Notes under the pieces: generated by a model
What the model saw: only the letters and a program-made list of their open reading frames with translations
What the model was told of the DNA's origin: nothing
Database searches by the model: none
Program-made: the position numbers and the translations under genes
NCBI RefSeq assembly: GCF_008831285.2
Contig: NC_045146.1
Location: forward strand, 4,226,972 to 4,290,971
DNA length: 64,000 bases
Origin: Nymphaea colorata
Lineage: Eukaryota > Streptophyta > Magnoliopsida > Nymphaeales > Nymphaeaceae
Direction of reading: 5' to 3'
Shown: positions 58,021 through 64,000 of the stretch, in pieces
Numbering within the stretch: position 1 is the stretch's first letter
How the letters are laid out: each line of letters starts with the position of its first letter

Positions 58021-61000
58021 CTTTATTCTGAACCCAGATTTTGATAATCTAGGTGTCTATAGAAAGATTAATCTAGTATGGCCTAAGAAATTTCATTAGA
58101 ATTTGAGTCCGCTTGGTTATCTTTCTACCCAATCTGCGGAACCTATCTTTTGCAATTTAGATTTCTACTTAAGCAGAAACCAAATTTTGTAGAACTTAGA
58201 TGACCAATAACCCGAGTTCTAGGGCACATCTCATCAAGATTTAGGTGTCGTTGGAAAGCTCCAGATGTCTAGTTTTAGGCCTTCAAGTTTCAGCCCATCA
58301 AAATGTTACAAACCACTTTCTGTAAACTGTAGATTTTAGTGTTTCTTAGAATCTAAACCCAATAAGAATTTTATGGTTTACACTCTCTCTAGGACATTGA
58401 TCTGAAATATCATTATACATCTCATCTATGGCATGCCTAGTGCATAATTCCTAATCATTTTCCTAGTCAACCAAGTCTTAAATTAGAAGCAGCCCATCAA
58501 GAATGTGTAGAAATCAAGCTTAATTTTATCCTTTCCGGGCAAAGTTTCATTTGTACATGTGCTTGTGCAACATGAGACGCACACATGGCTGCACCATGCT
58601 ATTGAGGTGATTCCATGAGGTACACATATTTTTCTTTATATGTTTTCTACATAGGTTGTATAATTAGTACTTTATGATATACTAAGTATAGCATGAATTT
58701 CATATAGAATTTGCAAGATGCATGCATACACACACACACGCTAGGGTGAGACATAAATGCAGCACATGCACCTCCCAGAATAAATTAAAGATAAATACAA
58801 TTTGTGTCATCTGGCCAGTGGCATGGCACAAAAGGGTTCTATCTCCTCTCAATCACTCAATGGTAAAAGGACGAGCGTTTCTAAAATCTAACCCATTAGC
58901 TCGAACTTATGCCTTAGTTTAAATATTCATTTCAATTGAAATATAGTAAACTTTTGTGCTCCAATCTGCCCTCTCTTTTCGACACCCTGATTTAGGAATG
59001 ACAATCTAATGATCCTAACCTATCTTACAAGTAGGTTGTCTAGTCAAAATCACATCATCTAATGAATTCATTTTTTCTTCCATCCTAAACTATCTTACAA
59101 GTAGGCTGTCCATTCTAAATCACATAATCTCATGAATTCATTTTTACTTCCCAATTTGATTTTAAATTCTCTCACCAGAACTATACATGTTCAAACCTCA
59201 ACCAATCTGGTTCCAAATGAGGGTGTCCAACGCCAAAATCCTGCAATTCATGTTTTAGATCCCATCTCTCCTAAATCTAGGTTAAACTATACCTTTAAAC
59301 TGATTTCAAATCTAGTATTCAGGCCTGCATTGTTCCAATTAATGCATCATGTAGAACTAGGATGCATGTATACATGGATCTAATGAAGAAAGAGTTTCTT
59401 GATGATATATACTTTACATATTTCCTAAAACTTTGAGAGTCTAGTTATGGTTTTCCAAATTTGTGCATTTCAAAAATTAGACTTTGCATCATATTTTTCC
59501 AAAACAACCATATTTTAAAATTAAGTCATGCATTTATACAGGTACATTATGTTTATATCTAAATACTTACTGATATTAGGCATAAACAGCAATTCTTGGT
59601 TTGGTTACCTCTACTAAAAGTGTTAGCAGCAATCAAACCACGTACTAATAGGTTGGGCCCATCTCTTATTTCTTTTATCCTGCATTTGTAAAATGGATGC
59701 AAACCATTCTTTTCAAACCACTTGTCTTTCAATGAACAAATTCTCACATATAAATAAGGACTGCCCACCTCCGGCCTCTCGATGTCATGTGGCACCCAAC
59801 ACCCAAATAGATGCCAATGGCATTTGGTGGGAGGATGAAGCAAGCTCTTCATCTTTTTTTCTCTCTCTCTCTCCCCTTCATGCAAGGGAGGGCCCAACAG
59901 CCCAGTATGTAGAGTAACCATAGGCTAGGGAGGCCCAAAGGGCCTCCCACCTCTTTATTATCGGCAAGTGAGCTATCTCCCATTATAATGAAGAATGGAA
60001 GGGCTAGACACAAGTCTTTTGTCTAGTTCGAAGAGGGAGGGCTAACAGCCCTTGAATCATGCTTTAATACAAAGGTTGGGGGGTCTAATAGCCCTCCCTT
60101 CCCCACCCCAACACCCCCCCCCAAAAAAAAAAAAGTCCTTTATTTCTTAATGGTTGATACATGTACCTAATGGTGCATGTTTTGTCATTGAGATAGGAGG
60201 ACCACCCTCCTTCTGTCACTACTGCAAGTAGTCGATCACTTTATGGTATTTGCCCTATCTTCATCTTGTAGACATTAGATAATGCCTACTTTGAAATAAA
60301 ATGAGTGAGAGAGAGCCTAAAGAGAGGAATCCCATGTGAGAGAAAGAATCAAATGGATAACTAAAAAAACCTCAAATTTGTCTAGGAATGCATGAAATAT
60401 TCAACTATTCAATAGAAAAAAAATGGCTTCGATAACATATGCTAGATGCAATTTGTCAAACTGTAACCCTCATGCTAAATAGTTGAATCAACCGAAAACA
60501 CACTACAAAATTGTACTTGAATCCATGCTTGAGAGAGGTGTTGACATATGATTTTCCTTGATCAATATGCAAGAGTACTATTCATTTTTTATTTGGAAAA
60601 AAATAAATTACCATTGTTTATGGCATGGGGAACCTGTACCATTTAATAATCTTGTAAATTTCATATTTAGCCCATCATAGATATAAAATAACATGCTAGT
60701 ATATACACATAATGATTGTCTATACCCTATAAAATGACAATTAGGCCCACCCTTATTGGCCACTTTTGCATGCCTATCAATGAGATAGAACATAAGGTCC
60801 AAATTTTTAATGACATTTGCAAGCCCACAACCATATTCTAACACTTGACACACTTTTTTTCTTAGAATTACATGGGATAACGACTTCCGCAAGCTTAAAA
60901 AATGAATCTCTGGCTTCAGTGGTCATTTACTAAACCAAGTAGTATAAAGCCAAAAGAAAAGACAAAATGATAACCACTTTCTCGAACTAGGATGTCTCAA

Positions 61001-61129
61001 AGTATATTTAAAAAAATTACACTCTATTTTCTAGCTCGAGCAATCATGTTAATACCTCATCAATGATGAAGCAGACTTCATATACCTAAAAAATAAGATC
61101 CATCAACAAAAAGAAAGTACCATTAATTT
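58021..61129. other. intergenic, no gene recognised
   Basis: Holds a short CA tract near 58730, two copies of a roughly 40-bp phrase CTATCTTACAAGTAGG(T/C)TGTC with CACAT(C/A)ATCT (near 59020 and 59090), and a G/C-rich stretch at 59.85-60.12 kb with recurrent GAGGG..AACAGCCC words. A reverse frame at 60608-60892 is unassigned. Confidence 0.45.
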
Positions 61130-64000
61130 AGAACTTTCCTGCACAAATGAAGCCAACAAAAGAAAAGCAAAGCACACATCTTGCACCAACTTTTTTTACC
61201 AGTTAGAACAATGTAAAAAGAAGTTGACATAGGTAGTTAGCTTGTTGCATGTTTTCAAATCCAATAGCCTGAGCTATTAAAACATGCTCTTTGAGTGTCC
61301 CATTGAGAAATGCATTGTTTAAGTCTAGCTATTCTAGTCTCCATCCACTAGAAATAACTTTGGATATTAATGTTAGAATGGTGGTTGCTAGAGAGTTTGT
61401 TTACACCCCAAAATTTTTAAAAATTTTTCAAATCGCAATTTGGAAAATTTCCATAAAATATCACAGACCGAAGTTGATGTCTGTGCAACCCAATCCTAGA
61501 CCCAAGTCTAGGAACCACTTGCAAATTCAATTTGCAACAATGAATTGCAAAATTCAAATTTTTGTCAAATTTGAACAGAAATTCGAAATTAAGTTTGAGA
61601 TTGATTCCAAGCAACATCTAAAAGTCAAAATTTCAAGCCAGATTAAAATTCTCATTAGTGAGAATTTAAATCCTCTTTCAATATTATTTTAACACAAAGA
61701 GAGAAAATCAGTCAATGTGACTCCCTCTCTCTATTCTCTTCCTTAGATTTTTTTGAGGAAGACTTAACCTAAGGAAAAATAATCTAGGAACGGTTAGTCT
61801 AGAGTGAAGACTTTCTAAATTTTCCCAAAAATGTTTTAGGAGTTATTTCAAAAATTGACTCGCTCTACGAAACAAGAATTCAAATTTAGAATTGGCATAG
61901 ATCAAACACAATCAAGTTGATCCATTTCAAAATAAAACGAGCCAAAAGCTCTTTCAATCTAATGCACCATGACCAAATATATTTTTGGGTAAATCAATAA
62001 ATCGCTCGAGACTAGATTGACAATGATCTAGGTCAATCAAGCAAAGAGTTGCTCAAGCGAGCTTACTCTTTTCAACATTTTCGAAATGAACTAATTCTAG
62101 AAAGATAATCGATGTTTTCAAAACAAAGGAAAATAGAGAAGGTGACTAAAGATTAGGTGTTTTCTTTGATCTCTTTTGGAATTTCCCAAAAGACTAAAGG
62201 GAGCAGCCTAAAATAGGTGTGCCCCTCCCTTATTTTCAATTTAAAATGAATCAACAAAGATTCAAAAAATAAAAAAATAAAAAATTTTAATGGCAGCCCA
62301 GCTGGGCATGTCATTTAGGTTGGTTTCAAGAATGAAACTAGAATTTTATCCCAAAAACTAGAATTGTTCTCAAATAAATCACCAAAATCTCGAAAACTTC
62401 TGAAATATAGAAATGTTCTCAATCAAATCCAAGTTTTTATTCAACATGAACTTTTTAAAATCCAAAATCCAATTTTTGCACGTGAATGTAGGCAAAATAA
62501 TTTGTCAAGCTTGAGAAATCGTAAACTTTGGGTTGATTACCTCTGTTAATGGCAGTAAAAACAGTCGATTCTCTTACCGATGGACGGGTATCTTTCTCTT
62601 AAGAACTATTTTCAAGCAAAAACCAAAAATTTTCTGCTTCACGCATGACCCCACACTTCTACGAGAAGGACGAGGTGCGAACAAAATTGGATTGTACATT
62701 TTTTAATAGTCCACTCTCTATTATTGATTGCACTCCTTAACAACCAGCCTTGCTTTGTAATAAGCAATTGTCTTATTTGACCTTTTTTTTATTGTAAGAA
62801 ACCATTTGCATCCATGCAAATTCTGTATGTGATTGTGAGCTTCCAATGACAAAGTTCGGTTTTTATGAAGTTTTATTATATCTTCTTGAGTGAGCTTGGA
62901 GCCATTCAAGATTTGAGACAGCTTGGACATGATTACCTGACTCTTTCTTCTCATCAAATTTAAGAAGAGTTATAGCAGAATAGGTTTTTGGAACTCGTGT
63001 GTAGTCTACAGACAAGTCAATAGTTTGATTTGTTCTAGGTGAAATTTGAGAGGAGACCTCATTATTGGAGTTTTCGTTCGAGGAGGGGCCTAAGCTTTGA
63101 TTTAAGCATTACTCTGTGGTTGGGTCTTGATTTGATGATGATGATAACCTGCATTCTTGCTTTTCCCCACTTTGAACACCAATGGAACTTGGAAGAAGAA
63201 TGTCGTGAGGAGACTCATGCTGCACTAGATAGGACATTAAGATTGGACGTTGGCCTTGATTGATGTGTGGGCATTTTCATTGATTTTTATCCAATTAGCA
63301 ATGCCATTTTTTGTAATAGGGCCTTCTGTTTTCCAAACATAAGAAATTGATTTCATTTAATTGAACATGTCTTGAACTAACAATTTTGTCAAAACCATAA
63401 AACAAGAAACTTTTGTGAATCGCTCCATAGCCAAGAAATGTACAATTATGGGATTTTCGTTTAGCATTGTTTTCCTTTTATGGTACTAGAAGTGGATAGC
63501 TAGTACAATTAAAAACAAATCTTAAAACGGGTATATGAAGGCGGATTCTTCAATAACATCTCATATGAGGTTTTTTCTTGAAGATTGATCATGGGAAGCC
63601 TATTTATAAGAAGATTGAAACACGTTGGACCAAAATTGTAAAGGCATACACTTATGAATGATTGGAGGCAACGTCCTATTGACAACCATATTACTAGAGA
63701 TGGCTGACTAGATTCTCCTACATGAAGAAGCTGCCACGAGGTCAACTAAGAGTCCACTAAGAGACAGCCACTGGTACGAGAGAAGACTACGCATGGAGAT
63801 GTTCACATTGAAGCATGCTCTATTCTTCCCCATTTTGTAATTGGGTACAAAAACAATGCACTCCTGCTTACATATAAATTTTGTGGTCTTATGCACAAAC
63901 TAAGAGAAAAGAAAATACTCACATCTATCTAAAGAAATAGCGACAAGACCCAATAAATCGGTATGAGGATTGGATGTTATTAGTACCTGTACTAGGTGTA
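61130..64000 (-). mobile_element. Copia LTR retrotransposon 4 (reverse strand), partial
   Basis: Reverse-strand coding pieces run from the window edge leftward: integrase-type text near 63.5-63.95 kb (INRLPMINLQEKTSYEMLL), RT start at 62721-62957 (WFLTIKKRSNKTIAYYKARL then VVKECNQ) and RT middle at 61.2-61.4 kb (NNAFLNGTLKEHVLIAQAIG). A solo LTR at 61398-62683 splits the RT. Similarity ends near 61.15 kb without RNase H or LTR. The gag end lies beyond the window. Confidence 0.8.
61398..62683 (+). mobile_element. 1.29-kb solo LTR inside Copia 4 RT
   Basis: It begins TGTTTACACCCC and ends GGTGCGAACA. Its terminal 170 bp resemble the end of the solo LTR at 36629-39865 (shared TTGATTAC..., CTTACCGA.GG.CGGGT and GCGAACA). 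Removing it brings the two RT halves together (YNP then LATTI, Copia consensus FNPVVKLATI). Flanks gagtt and aaatt agree at only 3 of 5, as expected for an old duplication. Reading frames inside it have no known domain. Confidence 0.75.

Overview
The window is nuclear DNA of a flowering plant. The evidence is two intron-style plant genes (a DUF1685 gene and an ANTH/CALM clathrin-adaptor gene), plant-type Copia and Gypsy LTR retrotransposons, TRIM, CACTA, PIF/Harbinger and hAT elements, and long (TA)n and (GA)n microsatellites in an AT-rich background. Both genes are GC-rich at third positions. In the ANTH gene the first exon is much richer than the second, a gradient common in monocots, but the sequence alone does not fix the species.

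Layout. 1-2.98 kb: gene-free, one hAT-type MITE. 2.98-17.38 kb: an old Copia element (TSD CATAG) enlarged to 14.4 kb by nesting. It holds a 1.83-kb non-autonomous hAT element (TSD CTATCAGG) carrying a piece of a tandem-CCCH zinc-finger gene, an unresolved 6-kb insert with alcohol-dehydrogenase exon remnants, and a 1.19-kb PIF/Harbinger-like element (TSD TAA) in the 3' LTR. 17.4-25 kb: MITEs, microsatellites, degenerate repeats. 25.1-25.9 kb: DUF1685 gene. 26-36.6 kb: mostly repeats, with a 457-bp TRIM. 36.63-39.87 kb: a 3.2-kb solo LTR (TSD CCATG) with a triplicated micro-ORF. 40.0-45.1 kb: a reverse-strand Copia with both LTRs and a second TRIM inside it. 45.25-45.98 kb: a CACTA element (TSD CTT) with a Tourist MITE (TSD TTA) inside. 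46.94-49.71 kb: the ANTH gene. 51.6-55.4 kb: a reverse-strand Copia with a deletion joining its 5' LTR to gag. 56.9-58.0 kb: hAT-transposase and Copia remnants side by side. 61.1-64 kb: a reverse-strand Copia cut by the window edge and split by a 1.29-kb solo LTR.

Only the DUF1685 and ANTH genes look intact. They are 21 kb apart on the same strand and show no functional link; the ANTH protein would act in clathrin-mediated endocytosis. Everything else coding is transposon-derived or a captured, broken fragment. No system clearly new to biology was found. The most unusual items are the hAT element with a captured zinc-finger exon, the frame-preserving triplicated micro-ORF in the solo LTR, the very compact TRIMs, and the 9-bp direct repeat at both splice junctions of the ANTH intron.
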